Shown here: positions 9,667 through 18,660 of the stretch, piece by piece
Numbering within the stretch: position 1 is the first letter of the stretch
Layout: every line of letters starts with the position of its first letter
Assembly: GCF_011074955.1 (NCBI RefSeq)
Contig: NZ_WUQJ01000006.1
Coordinates: forward strand, 62,001 to 126,000
Source: Marinobacter caseinilyticus
Lineage (GTDB): Bacteria; Pseudomonadota; Gammaproteobacteria; Pseudomonadales; Oleiphilaceae
Direction of reading: 5' to 3'
Length of the DNA: 64,000 nt
Notes under the pieces: model-generated
Databases searched by the model: none
What the model was told of the DNA's origin: nothing
The model's input: the letters and a program-made list of their open reading frames with translations, nothing else
Program-made: the position numbers and the translations under genes

Positions 9667-10971
9667 TCAGCCTCCGGAAATTGTCAGGCGGCCTCGTGCA
9701 CCGCTGGCTTCGTTAACCACCGATCCAATTTCGGCATTGAGACCACTGCTCGTTAAACCACTGCGCAGTGCATTGAGTTTGGCAAAATTATCCGCCTTCA
9801 AGTCAACCACCAGTTGACCTCGTGAGCGACTGTAATTGATGGTATTGAATTCGACGGATTCTTTACCTGGCAACTGAGCGTATTGCTGCCCTGCCAGCTT
9901 CATTAACGTCAGAAAATCGGCATTTGGCCCTTCCTGCTGAGCCAGCCTGAGTTGACCTTCCAGCACTCTGCGCACGTTACCCGCATGGGTCCGGGTATCG
10001 GACGGAAAAGCTTTCTGATAAATCGCCATTGCCTGCTCATTGAAATCGTCGGCCTCTTGCTGATGGTAAACCCCCAGCCCAATTTCAATACCTACCTGCA
10101 GTAAAAACCAGAGACATGCGACAGCAATCGCCGGGCGCCAGGGACGCAAAGCACTTTTCCCGTCACCACTGAGTGCATAGCTGCCCTGGCAAAGGTTAAT
10201 AGGGGTGCACAGATGGTGGTGGTGAGAGTGCGCCAGCAACTCCAACGGCATCAGTTCCAATGCGTGCTGACTGACAACCAGGCGGCCTGAACACTGGAGT
10301 CCCGCTATCAGCGCCTGTTGTTGGTCCAGTTCATCCTGCGTGCCGAATGCGGCAACACGGACTTCAGCAATAACCTCATCGGTTGGCGGCAACGCCAGCG
10401 TTTCGGCGAACATGGCGAGGTTGCCAACTTGCATTTTGAGCCATTCGCCTTGCCGGCTTGCCAGCATCGCGCTGTCACCGTCCAGGCAGATGGCCCAGTC
10501 ATGTTCGCTGACGGGCAAGAGCGAAGCATCTGCGTAGAGCGCTTCAAGCCGGGCATGGTGCCAGTCCCGGAACAACTCCGACCAGAGTCCCATCCGCTGA
10601 TGATCCACGGCGGCCACTCTAAAACCGTGCTCTTCCCGGTTGCCAAGGGCGAGGTGGACTGTATCAATATCCTGAGCCAACTGCTCTTCCACGGCAAATG
10701 GCAACGCCTGTCGAACAAAGCGGGCTTGTTTGGCGGGAATGTCCGCAAAACAGAACAGCGCTTCATCACCTGGTATCAGACCGATCAACCGGACATTCTC
10801 AAGCGCGTTCTGGGTCAATGTCTGTTCAATGTGCTCTCGGGTGTCCCTTACACCCTGTGCCTGGATATCACCACTGGCATCGATCAGCACCCAATTAAAA
10901 AGCTGGGTCTCAGGATCGGAGGCCAGGTCCGCAAACGGCGGCACTGGCCGTGTATAAAGGCGATATGACAT
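9667..10971 (-). CDS. gspL: Type II secretion protein GspL
   Basis: A 434-residue protein with the GspL plan: an actin-like cytoplasmic domain (about 1-250) starting with WVLIDASGDIQAQG, one membrane helix (PAIAVACLWFLLQVGIEIGLG, near residue 285), and a periplasmic ferredoxin-like domain ending in GRLTISGG. The segment QARFVRQALPFAVEEQLAQDID is typical of the family. GspL ties the ATPase GspE to the inner-membrane platform. It is preceded by an 85-base gap after gspK and followed closely by gspM. The periplasmic part contains no obvious deviation. Confidence 0.92.
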   Translation of the reverse strand: MSYRLYTRPVPPFADLASDPETQLFNWVLIDASGDIQAQGVRDTREHIEQTLTQNALENVRLIGLIPGDEALFCFADIPAKQARFVRQALPFAVEEQLAQDIDTVHLALGNREEHGFRVAAVDHQRMGLWSELFRDWHHARLEALYADASLLPVSEHDWAICLDGDSAMLASRQGEWLKMQVGNLAMFAETLALPPTDEVIAEVRVAAFGTQDELDQQQALIAGLQCSGRLVVSQHALELMPLELLAHSHHHHLCTPINLCQGSYALSGDGKSALRPWRPAIAVACLWFLLQVGIEIGLGVYHQQEADDFNEQAMAIYQKAFPSDTRTHAGNVRRVLEGQLRLAQQEGPNADFLTLMKLAGQQYAQLPGKESVEFNTINYSRSRGQLVVDLKADNFAKLNALRSGLTSSGLNAEIGSVVNEASGARGRLTISGG

Positions 10972-11056
10972 TGCTTTGGCTTCCTTTTATTAGATGGACC
11001 CAGAACACTGCACGACGTCAACGGCTGACTAAGACCCGGGTGTCGCCGAGGGCATA

Positions 11057-12055
11057 CTAGCCCTCAGACACGCCGTAACGTTCTTTGGTTATCCGGTTTT
11101 TCTGTCCGGTATCCCGACTCAGGGTCGATAACACGCCTTCCGGACTGCGATACACCGTGCTCACCAGGTTGACCGCCCGGTTATCATAGGTAATCCGCGA
11201 GGCAACCTCAAAAAACCGGGTTTGCAGCCCCAGTCCGTTCGCTTTAAGGCCAAGCCCGGCAAATTCCGGTAATGCCAGAAAATCCTGAATATTCTCAAAT
11301 GGCTCTTCGGTCCGTTTGAGAATCACGGCCTCGGCTTGTGATGGGCTGATCTCATCATGCAGCGACTGTAAGACCGGCGCCGTTGCCATGTTAACATTGA
11401 TGCCCACACCCGACACTGGAAGCGCCGCTACGTGGGGCTCCAGGGCCTGATATTCTTCTTCTGTAATGCCTTGCAGAAGTCGCAGTTCACTGACACTCTG
11501 AAACGGCTGGTTGGCCGCTCTGTAAGGCGGGTCCTGGATAAGGTACTGCCCGTCTTCAGCGCCGTAGGCACTGATGGTCTGGTCATCGCTATCAATCCAG
11601 TCGATCAATGTGTCCACATTCAGCCCAGTAATACCAAGTGCAATGAACAATCGGCGAACCCGATCTTTGGTGACTTCATCGACGGCACCGCTGCTGTCGA
11701 TCAAGTCATTCAGGTTGATACGCCCGCCAAGGTCATCCACCTGTATTTCGACGACGCCATCATCCAGCGGTAACAGTGCCGAATACTTGGCCCAGAATTC
11801 GTCCGGGCTATCGACGTAGAGGTTATCTTCTTTGTCTTCTTCGAAGTCCCGCACCAGTACCTGTTTTGCGAACGCTTCGGCTCCCAGGGCGATACTGTAA
11901 CCCTGATTCTGAGTCAGGTAATGACTCGCCTTATAGACCCGAACACTTTGATGACGAGTCATCCCCGCGGCCAGCATGACCACCAGCGCCATCGCCAATA
12001 AAACGATAATCAAAGCCACACCACGCTGACGACAAAGTACCCCATGCCGAATCAT
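11057..12055 (-). CDS. gspK: Type II secretion minor pseudopilin GspK
   Basis: A 332-residue minor pseudopilin. The prepilin leader ends at RQRG, followed by VALIIVLLAMALVVMLAAG. The GspK-specific features are the lack of Glu at position +5 and a large inserted alpha domain with INLNDLI and IDWIDSDD, which resemble the calcium-binding and helix-hairpin-helix parts of the family. GspK caps the pseudopilus tip with GspI and GspJ. The ATG overlaps the gspJ stop in a TGATG junction, so translation is probably coupled. Confidence 0.93.
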   Translation of the reverse strand: MIRHGVLCRQRGVALIIVLLAMALVVMLAAGMTRHQSVRVYKASHYLTQNQGYSIALGAEAFAKQVLVRDFEEDKEDNLYVDSPDEFWAKYSALLPLDDGVVEIQVDDLGGRINLNDLIDSSGAVDEVTKDRVRRLFIALGITGLNVDTLIDWIDSDDQTISAYGAEDGQYLIQDPPYRAANQPFQSVSELRLLQGITEEEYQALEPHVAALPVSGVGINVNMATAPVLQSLHDEISPSQAEAVILKRTEEPFENIQDFLALPEFAGLGLKANGLGLQTRFFEVASRITYDNRAVNLVSTVYRSPEGVLSTLSRDTGQKNRITKERYGVSEG

Positions 12056-12819
12056 CAGTTAGCTCCCTGAACGGGAGGTTGCTCTGGTTGAGTATCGTCT
12101 TCTTCCGACAGCTGACTCTGGATTGACCGGGATATGGCGCCCTGAGCTTCGCTGCGGTCAAAATCCGGAAGTGTAAACAGGCGGGTGATCTCACCAAAAC
12201 GATCGTGGCTCAACGAAATTTCAATGCCCAGCGGCATTGGTAGTTGCGGGCTTTTCTGGCCATTGCCGCTGCTTTCGCCCGAACCATCACCGCTATTTCC
12301 CGGCGGCCAGTCATCGACCCAGGTACGCTCTTTATCCATAAAGCGGACATTGAATTCGCTGATGTCTTTTAAGAGCAACTGGTCTCGACTTTCGTCTTCC
12401 TGCGCTTGATCCACCGCGACCCAATAACGTCGCCGAAGCTCTTCGCCCGTAAACTCATAGGCACTGCGCTGGAGTTCACTGCGCCGACGGCCCAGCGGGT
12501 TACGCCAGCCTTGCCGTGTTAATACCAGTTCAAAAGCGTCGTCGCGGCTGGACAATGCCGGTTCAAAATCGCCATAAATGTTTCGGACCGGCCGATTCAC
12601 AATCTGGGTCATGTCCCGGCCTATCAGCAAAAACGCCTTCTGCAAGGCTTCAAAATCTTCCGAGACATCATCCACTCGATCCCGTGACAGCACCACGCCC
12701 CCAATAACCTGCCAAACACCCAGGCCAATCACCGCAGTGATGGTGACCGCAATCAACACCTCCATTAAGGTAAAGCCCTGTTCACGACGCCAGTGCCTGG
12801 CCGCTATCGGTGCCCTCAT
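12055..12819 (-). CDS. gspJ: Type II secretion minor pseudopilin GspJ
   Basis: A 254-residue pseudopilin with leader ending EQG and the methylation-site helix FTLMEVLIAVTITAVIGLG. The family segments DFEALQKAFLLIGRDMTQI and YRRYWVAVDQAQ are present in recognisable form. The C-terminal third has a Gly/Ser-rich loop (SGDGSGESSGNGQ) and an acidic-Pro tail, which makes it longer than most GspJ proteins. GspJ forms the tip complex with GspI and GspK. The start overlaps the gspI stop (ATGA). Confidence 0.92.
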   Translation of the reverse strand: MRAPIAARHWRREQGFTLMEVLIAVTITAVIGLGVWQVIGGVVLSRDRVDDVSEDFEALQKAFLLIGRDMTQIVNRPVRNIYGDFEPALSSRDDAFELVLTRQGWRNPLGRRRSELQRSAYEFTGEELRRRYWVAVDQAQEDESRDQLLLKDISEFNVRFMDKERTWVDDWPPGNSGDGSGESSGNGQKSPQLPMPLGIEISLSHDRFGEITRLFTLPDFDRSEAQGAISRSIQSQLSEEDDTQPEQPPVQGAN

Positions 12820-13205
12820 TTGCGTCCCTGCTCGCCGATAAAACCAGACAGCGTGTGGACCCGGCGCGGTTCTGACTGCTCACCGCTGAAACGCTCAACG
12901 GTGACGTCAACTCTTCGGATCGTGGGCTCCTCGGTTCCGATTACTTCAGATATCACTCGCCACCGATACTCCCCATATTCCAGCTCGCGGACTTGCTCGC
13001 CAATTGCGGGAAAGGCTACTTCGAGCCGCAATTCGTTCATCCGGTTTTCAGCAATCCACCCCGCCAGGGTCTTGTCACGGATACGCTCGTAGCTACCAAT
13101 GTACTGACTGCCCACCTCCGCTGAAGTAGTGGCAATGAGTGCAAAGACCAGCAATGCCACCAGCACTTCAATCAATGTAAAGCCACCGCTGCGCCGATTA
13201 ATCAT
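12816..13205 (-). CDS. gspI: Type II secretion minor pseudopilin GspI
   Basis: A 129-residue pseudopilin. The leader MINRRSGG precedes FTLIEVLVALLVFALIATTS, and the family signature AGWIAENRMNELRLE follows. The C-terminus (WRVISEVIGTEEPTIRRVDV) forms the usual small beta domain. It nucleates the pseudopilus tip with GspJ and GspK. Starts and stops overlap both neighbours by four bases (ATGA), so gspH-gspI-gspJ appear translationally coupled. Confidence 0.94.
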   Translation of the reverse strand: MINRRSGGFTLIEVLVALLVFALIATTSAEVGSQYIGSYERIRDKTLAGWIAENRMNELRLEVAFPAIGEQVRELEYGEYRWRVISEVIGTEEPTIRRVDVTVERFSGEQSEPRRVHTLSGFIGEQGRK

Positions 13206-13735
13206 TGAGGGCCATCACTTTCTTCGCCGGGCGCCAGCCACTCGATGGAGGCAATGCCATCTGACTGGAGCCGGTGAAGGGTGTCCGGTTGCTTCGCGAC
13301 GTTAAATTCGATATCGAACGGCGTCGTTTCACCACTCGAAAAAAATAGCAGGTCTGGTTGGAGTGCGTCGTCATCGCTGGCCAGTCGAGGTATATCGTTA
13401 TCAATGTAAGGTGTAATGATGGTCCAATCCGGGATGGATCGACTTTGAAACAAGCGCTCCTCTTGAGCTGCCCATACCCGCTGCTGATCGTCAAACACCA
13501 CAAATCGATAACTGCCCTCTTCCAGGATCAGCCCCAGTTCCTGATTATTGAGAATGGCTTGTTCAGAAGCCGTCTGCATCAGCAGGTACAGTTCACGGAC
13601 AGTGTTTTCAAGCTCGCGCTGTTGCGTACCCCCACCGAGATTGACAATCGCGAGGGCCGCCAACAGTCCCACCACGATAAGGACCACCAGTATTTCGATC
13701 AGGGTGAACCCTGATTGTGGATGCCGGGGTGGCAC
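13202..13735 (-). CDS. gspH: Type II secretion minor pseudopilin GspH
   Basis: A 177-residue pseudopilin with leader ending QSG and helix FTLIEILVVLIVVGLLAALA. Downstream are the typical QRELENTVRELYLLMQTASEQAI and a beta-rich domain containing YRFVVFDDQQRVW. GspH joins the tip complex to the main GspG shaft. It begins six bases after the gspG stop and overlaps gspI. The length is normal for the family. Confidence 0.93.
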   Translation of the reverse strand: MPPRHPQSGFTLIEILVVLIVVGLLAALAIVNLGGGTQQRELENTVRELYLLMQTASEQAILNNQELGLILEEGSYRFVVFDDQQRVWAAQEERLFQSRSIPDWTIITPYIDNDIPRLASDDDALQPDLLFFSSGETTPFDIEFNVAKQPDTLHRLQSDGIASIEWLAPGEESDGPQ

Positions 13736-13741
13736 GATGCG

Positions 13742-14182
13742 TTAGCCCTCTGTGTCCCAGACGCTGATATCAGCGGCGTCACCGTCTCCGCCTTCCTGGC
13801 CGTCTGAGCCATAGGAGTACAGATCGTAAGGGCCGTTGATTCCCGGGCTGATGTATTCGTACTCACGGCCCCAGGGGTCTTCAGGCAGAGTTTTCAGGTA
13901 GCCATCCGGATTCCAGTTACGGGGTTCAGGGCTGCCCCCAGGCTTGGAGACCAAGGCTTTGAGACCCTGTTGAGTCGACGGGTAATGGCTGTTGTCCAGC
14001 CGGTACAGGTCCAGTGCGTTGCCAATGTTGCTCATTTGGGTCTTCGCCACGGTGACCCGTGCCTGGTCACTGCGTCCCATGATGTTAGGCGCCACGATGG
14101 CCACAAGAAGGCCCAGGATTACCATCACCACCATGATTTCGATCAACGTAAAACCACGTTGGCCAGCTGTTTGTTTCATCAT
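13742..14182 (-). CDS. gspG: Type II secretion major pseudopilin GspG
   Basis: A 146-residue major pseudopilin. Leader MMKQTAGQRG is followed by FTLIEIMVVMVILGLLVAIV with Glu at +5. The body contains QMSNIGNALDLYRLDNSHYPSTQQGL and DPWGREYEYISPG, both hallmarks of GspG, and ends with the calcium-site region SYGSDGQEGGDGDAADI. GspG polymerises into the pseudopilus that pushes substrates through the outer-membrane channel. A 75-base gap separates it from gspF, leaving room for a separate ribosome load. Confidence 0.96.
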   Translation of the reverse strand: MMKQTAGQRGFTLIEIMVVMVILGLLVAIVAPNIMGRSDQARVTVAKTQMSNIGNALDLYRLDNSHYPSTQQGLKALVSKPGGSPEPRNWNPDGYLKTLPEDPWGREYEYISPGINGPYDLYSYGSDGQEGGDGDAADISVWDTEG

Positions 14183-14257
14183 CTTGACTCTCTTTATCCT
14201 CTGCGGTTTAAAATCTGCGGTTCAACAATGGATGGCCGTGGTTGTCTCCGACATTCG

Positions 14258-15469
14258 TTAACCCACCAGGTTACTCATGTTCAGAATTGGAAGCATGATT
14301 GCCATCACAATAATCAGCACTACAACCCCCATCACCAACAACATCATGGGTTCAAAGAGACCAACAATGGCGGCAATTTTTGCCTGTAGGGTGTTTTCCT
14401 GCATCCGGGCCGTTCGCTCCAGCATGCTGTCCAGTTCTCCACTGGCTTCGCCACTGGCGATCATATGCAGCATCATGGGTGGAAAGTAGCCGGTCTGGTC
14501 CAGTGATCGGTGCAGACTGCCACCTTCGCTGACACGCTGGGCCGCGCCTCGTAATTCCTGGCGTAAGAAGTCGTTCGAAAGTACCTCACCGGCAATGCGC
14601 ATGGCTTCAACCAACGGCACGCCACTGGTGGTCAGGATACTCAACGTACTGGCATAGCGGGCCGTGTTAACCCCCCTCACCATGCCCGAAAACAGCGGCA
14701 AGTTCAGTAACGCCCTATGAAAGCGAAGCCGGTTGGACGATTTACGCAGCGACATGCGAAACAGCGACACCGATACGATGATGGCAATTACCATGTAGAC
14801 ACCGTAACTCGCCAAAAATTCCGACATCGCTAACATGGCCTGGGTCAGGGTTGGCAGCTCCTGCCCTTGCTTGACGAACACCTCGATGATGTCAGGCACC
14901 ACATAGGTCAGCAGAAAGACCACGATCGAAATTGCAACGACACTCAGAATGATGGGGTATATTGCGGCCAGCTGTATCTTCTGTCGCGCCTCCTGACGAC
15001 TTTCGGTGTAGTCAGCCAGACGGTTAAGTACAAGGTCAAGGTGGCCTGCGTGCTCACCGGCCGCCACCGTTGAGCGGTAAAGCCTGGGGAACGCACGGGG
15101 AAACTCACCCAGGCTATCGGCCAGCGTATAACCTTCCATGACCTTGGCCCGAATGGCAATCAACATGCTTTTGACCCGTGGCTTTTCCGACTGTTGTGCG
15201 GTTGCCGACAGGGCCTGCTCGATCGGGATACCAGCCTGAATCAAGGTCGCTATCTGTCGCGTCATTAACGCCAGATCGGAAGTGCTCAGGCTACCCCGAC
15301 TGCTCAGTGGGCTGCTCTTGCTGCGTTTTTCCACTGCCGGCTCGACGGCAAGCGGTGCCAAACCTTTTTCCCGAAGTTGCTGCCGTACGGCGCGAGCGCT
15401 ATCGGCCTCCAAAACGCCCTGCTTTTGTTTGCCCCGGGAATCCAGCGCCTTGAAGTCAAATGCGGGCAT
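14258..15469 (-). CDS. gspF: Type II secretion inner-membrane platform protein GspF
   Basis: A 403-residue polytopic protein starting MPAFDFKALDSRGKQKQGV. It has two repeated T2SSF domains: the first with LMTRQIATLIQAGIPIEQAL, the second with YASTLSILTTSGVPLVEAM. Membrane helices lie near residues 170-195, 215-240 and 375-400. It forms the centre of the assembly platform on which GspE drives pseudopilin insertion. Its start directly follows the gspE stop. Confidence 0.96.
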   Translation of the reverse strand: MPAFDFKALDSRGKQKQGVLEADSARAVRQQLREKGLAPLAVEPAVEKRSKSSPLSSRGSLSTSDLALMTRQIATLIQAGIPIEQALSATAQQSEKPRVKSMLIAIRAKVMEGYTLADSLGEFPRAFPRLYRSTVAAGEHAGHLDLVLNRLADYTESRQEARQKIQLAAIYPIILSVVAISIVVFLLTYVVPDIIEVFVKQGQELPTLTQAMLAMSEFLASYGVYMVIAIIVSVSLFRMSLRKSSNRLRFHRALLNLPLFSGMVRGVNTARYASTLSILTTSGVPLVEAMRIAGEVLSNDFLRQELRGAAQRVSEGGSLHRSLDQTGYFPPMMLHMIASGEASGELDSMLERTARMQENTLQAKIAAIVGLFEPMMLLVMGVVVLIIVMAIMLPILNMSNLVG

Positions 15470-16990
15470 TTATTGGCTCCGGTAGGTTACTCTGAGGACT
15501 TCTTCCATGGTCGTGACCCCGGCAAGGATCTTGGCAACACCATCGGCGTGAATGCTGGGCCCGTGTCGACGAGCTTCGTGTTCCAGTTCCAGCTCTCCCG
15601 CCCGTTTATGAATCAAGCCGCTCAGGGCCTCGGAGACTTCCACCACCTCGTAGATTCCCAGACGACCGCGATAACCCAGCTGATTGCAACTGGCACAACC
15701 AGTGGCGCGGTAGATGGTTGGCGGAGTGGCGGCATCCTGCTGTATGAACTCACACTGCTCTTCGCTGGGTGTGTATGGCTGCTTGCACTCATCGCACAAC
15801 ACCCGCACCAGCCGCTGTGCAACAATTCCCACCAGACTGGATGAAATCAGGAATGGCTCAATCCCCATGTCCATCAAACGGGTAATGGCGCCGACTGCGG
15901 TATTGGTGTGCAGGGTCGACAGCACCAGGTGACCCGTCAAACTGGCCTGCACGGCGATTTCCGCAGTCTCCAGATCTCGGATTTCACCAATCATCACGAC
16001 ATCCGGGTCTTGGCGCAAAATCGCTCTCAACCCGCGGGCAAAGGTCATGTCGACTTTGGGGTTAACCTGGGTCTGACCTATGCCGGGAAGGTTGTACTCA
16101 ATGGGGTCTTCAACAGTCAGAATGTTGCGGGTGCGGTCATTGATTTCCTGCAGTGCACCGTACAGAGAAGTCGATTTACCAGAGCCGGTGGGCCCTGTCA
16201 CCAGTAAGATGCCGTAGGGCCGATGAATCAGCTTTCGCAAAATCTTGAGGTCGCGATCGGCCATGCCGAGCGATTCCAGGTGAATACGCCCCGCATGTTT
16301 GTCCAACAAGCGCAGCACAATGCGTTCGCCGTTCGATGACGGCATCGTTGACACCCGGATATCCACCTCCCGGCCCCCGACACGTAGCGAAATACGGCCA
16401 TCCTGCGGTACGCGTTTCTCGGCGATGTCCAGCTTCGCCATGACTTTTATACGCGAGACCAGTAAGGGCGCCAGTGCACGTTTGGGCTGGACGACTTCAC
16501 GCAGAACTCCGTCAACCCGGAAGCGCACGACCAGTTGCTTCTCGTAGGTTTCAATATGGACATCCGAGGCGTTGGTCTTAACGGCCTCTGTGAGGATGGC
16601 GTTGATCAGACGAATTATCGGAGCATCGTCTTCCTGTTCAAGCAGGTCTTCCGTTTCAGGCACGGAATCCGCCAGCGACGCCAGATCCATGTCGTCACCG
16701 ATGCCTTCCACCATTTGCATCGCTTCGGCAGAGTCGTTCTGGTAGGCCGAATTCAGCGCCTCATCAAAAGCGCCCGGGTCGATGGGGGCAAAACGGGCCC
16801 GGCCGCCGCTCACGCGGTTTGCTTCTGCGAGCGCAGAATGAACCGCGCCCGGACGCACCAGCACGACGGGTTCACCGCTGTCGTCTCGGGTTAAAATGAC
16901 ACCATTGCGCTTGGCAAACGTAAACGGGAGACGGCCCAGCGGGGCTTCATGCTGCTGGAGATCAGAGTCAGTGTTCAACGTAATCCTCAT
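15470..16990 (-). CDS. gspE: Type II secretion ATPase GspE
   Basis: A 506-residue secretion ATPase. The N1E-like domain precedes the conserved [23 protein letters not shown] block, Walker A (GPTGSGKST), the Asp box, Walker B ([12 protein letters not shown]) and the His box ([11 protein letters not shown]). A tetracysteine zinc site is formed by CDEC and CASC near residues 400-435, typical of GspE. The N-terminal region does not contain the MshEN-type c-di-GMP motif. It is first in the minus-strand gsp operon and is divergent from gspC. It hydrolyses ATP at the cytoplasmic face to power pseudopilus assembly. Confidence 0.96.
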   Translation of the reverse strand: MRITLNTDSDLQQHEAPLGRLPFTFAKRNGVILTRDDSGEPVVLVRPGAVHSALAEANRVSGGRARFAPIDPGAFDEALNSAYQNDSAEAMQMVEGIGDDMDLASLADSVPETEDLLEQEDDAPIIRLINAILTEAVKTNASDVHIETYEKQLVVRFRVDGVLREVVQPKRALAPLLVSRIKVMAKLDIAEKRVPQDGRISLRVGGREVDIRVSTMPSSNGERIVLRLLDKHAGRIHLESLGMADRDLKILRKLIHRPYGILLVTGPTGSGKSTSLYGALQEINDRTRNILTVEDPIEYNLPGIGQTQVNPKVDMTFARGLRAILRQDPDVVMIGEIRDLETAEIAVQASLTGHLVLSTLHTNTAVGAITRLMDMGIEPFLISSSLVGIVAQRLVRVLCDECKQPYTPSEEQCEFIQQDAATPPTIYRATGCASCNQLGYRGRLGIYEVVEVSEALSGLIHKRAGELELEHEARRHGPSIHADGVAKILAGVTTMEEVLRVTYRSQ

Positions 16991-17206
16991 CCATACATGG
17001 CCAGTAAAATCTTATTCTTCTACTAATCGAAAGAGGCTACCACAGGAAGATGCAAAATGGCGGGCAATCCTTCATTTATGCGCGTCAAAACGGCCAAATT
17101 GCCTGTCTGGCATTACAAAGGTTTATATCTTTAACCGGTCATCACTATACTGATGGCAAACCTGATACATTGTGTCTCAAACAGTAAGGCCCGCTAAAGG
17201 AACCCG

Positions 17207-17884
17207 ATGTCAGCCATGAATGCCAAGCTTCCCCTGCTTGCCACGATTATTTTCACTGCCGCTATGGTCGGAACACTGGCCTGGCAAGGCTACTCGTTTT
17301 GGCTGGGAGAGCAAAAACGCATTGAAGTCCTGACAAAAGAGCAGTCCAAACGCTTGGTGTCCAGGGCAAAGAACAACCCGACCGTTGATCTGTCCTCGCT
17401 GAATCTATTCGGTTCGTCCGACGGTGTCGGAGAACCCCAGGAAGTGGATACTGAAAACCTGCCGGAAACCAATCTGAGGATTTTTCTTCGCGGTGTACTG
17501 GCCGCCGATGGTGAGTACCCCGCCAGTGCACTGATTGAAGACTCTGAGGGAAAAACCGACGCTTATGTCGTGGGCAATGATCTGCCCGGCGGCGCAAAAC
17601 TGCGATCGGTTCACCCGAGGCGGGTCATTCTGGACCGAGGCGGCAAACTTGAAAATTTGTATTTTCCAGAAACTGACGACTCTTCAGGCATGTCGGTCGC
17701 GGTTAACGAAATCAACGAAACCACCGCCCAACAATATGACGAAAGCACACCCGCTGCGTCTTCCCCGACCACTGCCCCGGAGGCTAGGTCACCGGCAACC
17801 AGCTCATCATCAGATCAGCGCCGTGAAGAAATTCGGCAACGTCTGGAGCAGTTGCGCGAACGCCTAAGAAACAACAGCAACTAG
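17207..17884 (+). CDS. gspC: Type II secretion inner-membrane protein GspC with C-terminal coiled coil
   Basis: A 225-residue bitopic protein. The membrane helix (LLATIIFTAAMVGTLAWQGY) is near the N-terminus. The homology region covers about 85-160 (NLPETNLRIFLRGVLAADGEYPASALIEDSEGK read in short segments, then YVVGNDLPGGAKLRSVHPRRVILDR). GspC contacts the secretin GspD through this region. In place of a PDZ domain the C-terminus is a Thr/Ser/Pro-rich linker and a charged helix (RREEIRQRLEQLRERLR), the arrangement known from XcpP of Pseudomonas. It is transcribed away from gspE, and lapG rather than gspD follows 12 bases later. Confidence 0.88.
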   Translation: MSAMNAKLPLLATIIFTAAMVGTLAWQGYSFWLGEQKRIEVLTKEQSKRLVSRAKNNPTVDLSSLNLFGSSDGVGEPQEVDTENLPETNLRIFLRGVLAADGEYPASALIEDSEGKTDAYVVGNDLPGGAKLRSVHPRRVILDRGGKLENLYFPETDDSSGMSVAVNEINETTAQQYDESTPAASSPTTAPEARSPATSSSSDQRREEIRQRLEQLRERLRNNSN

Positions 17885-17896
17885 GCCGTTACCAGT

Positions 17897-18553
17897 ATGC
17901 GTCCGAGACTGTCGCGCTCGATTCAACGGGTTGCATTATTGTTTGTTATTTTGGCGTCCTGCACCGTCACTGCTCTCGAGTTAAGCCCCGAACTACTGAC
18001 CTTCGTGCAGCGGCAATTCGGCACAGAGGCCCGGGCTCGCCTTGAGCAATGGCAGAACCTGCATGACATGGCTGCGACAGCGACCACCGAGCGGCAGCTG
18101 TCGCTGGTCAATTCATTTTTCAATCGTGCCCGATTCATTAATGACCTCAAACACTGGGGCCAGGAAGACTATTGGGCAACACCGGTCGAACTGCTCGCCA
18201 CGAATGGCGGCGACTGCGAGGATTTCTCCATCGCGAAATACCTCACCTTGAAATCCATGGGGGTGCCCGACGAACAGCTTCGCATTACCTATGTTAAAGC
18301 CCTCGAATTGAATCAGGCACACATGATTTTGGCCTGGTACCCGACCCCCGATGCCGATCCAATGATCCTCGACAACCTGATTGACGAGATCAAACCCGCC
18401 TCTCAACGTCTTGATCTTGAGCCGGTTTACAGCTTCAACGGAGAGGGCTTGTGGCTAACCCAGCTCGGTGGCAGCCACAAGCGCATCGGCGACGCTACCA
18501 AGCTTGAGCATTGGACACGACTGAATTCACGACTGGTCAATACGCTGAAATAA
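17897..18553 (+). CDS. lapG: LapG-family periplasmic transglutaminase-like cysteine protease
   Basis: A 218-residue exported protease of the bacterial transglutaminase-like cysteine proteinase family (DUF920). The signal segment VALLFVILASCTVTALE is followed by FLKHW-like QLSLVNSFFNRARFINDL and W(G)QEDYWATPVE. The catalytic triad is readable as Cys107 (NGGDCEDFSIAK), His142 (QAHMILAWY) and Asp159 (MILDNL); the spacing is close to that of known LapG. LapG clips the N-terminus of large surface adhesins and is held inactive by the c-di-GMP receptor LapD. Neither lapD nor a lapA-like adhesin is within this window. Being 12 bases behind gspC it is likely co-transcribed with it. Confidence 0.88.
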   Translation: MRPRLSRSIQRVALLFVILASCTVTALELSPELLTFVQRQFGTEARARLEQWQNLHDMAATATTERQLSLVNSFFNRARFINDLKHWGQEDYWATPVELLATNGGDCEDFSIAKYLTLKSMGVPDEQLRITYVKALELNQAHMILAWYPTPDADPMILDNLIDEIKPASQRLDLEPVYSFNGEGLWLTQLGGSHKRIGDATKLEHWTRLNSRLVNTLK

Positions 18554-18660
18554 GAAATACCGAAGCCGGCGGTTTGAACCGGTCGCCACGTCAATCCCAT
18601 GCGGGCAAAACAGAGGGTTCGACTCTCACTCACATCTGACCAAAGCGACGGCCGGTGGTG

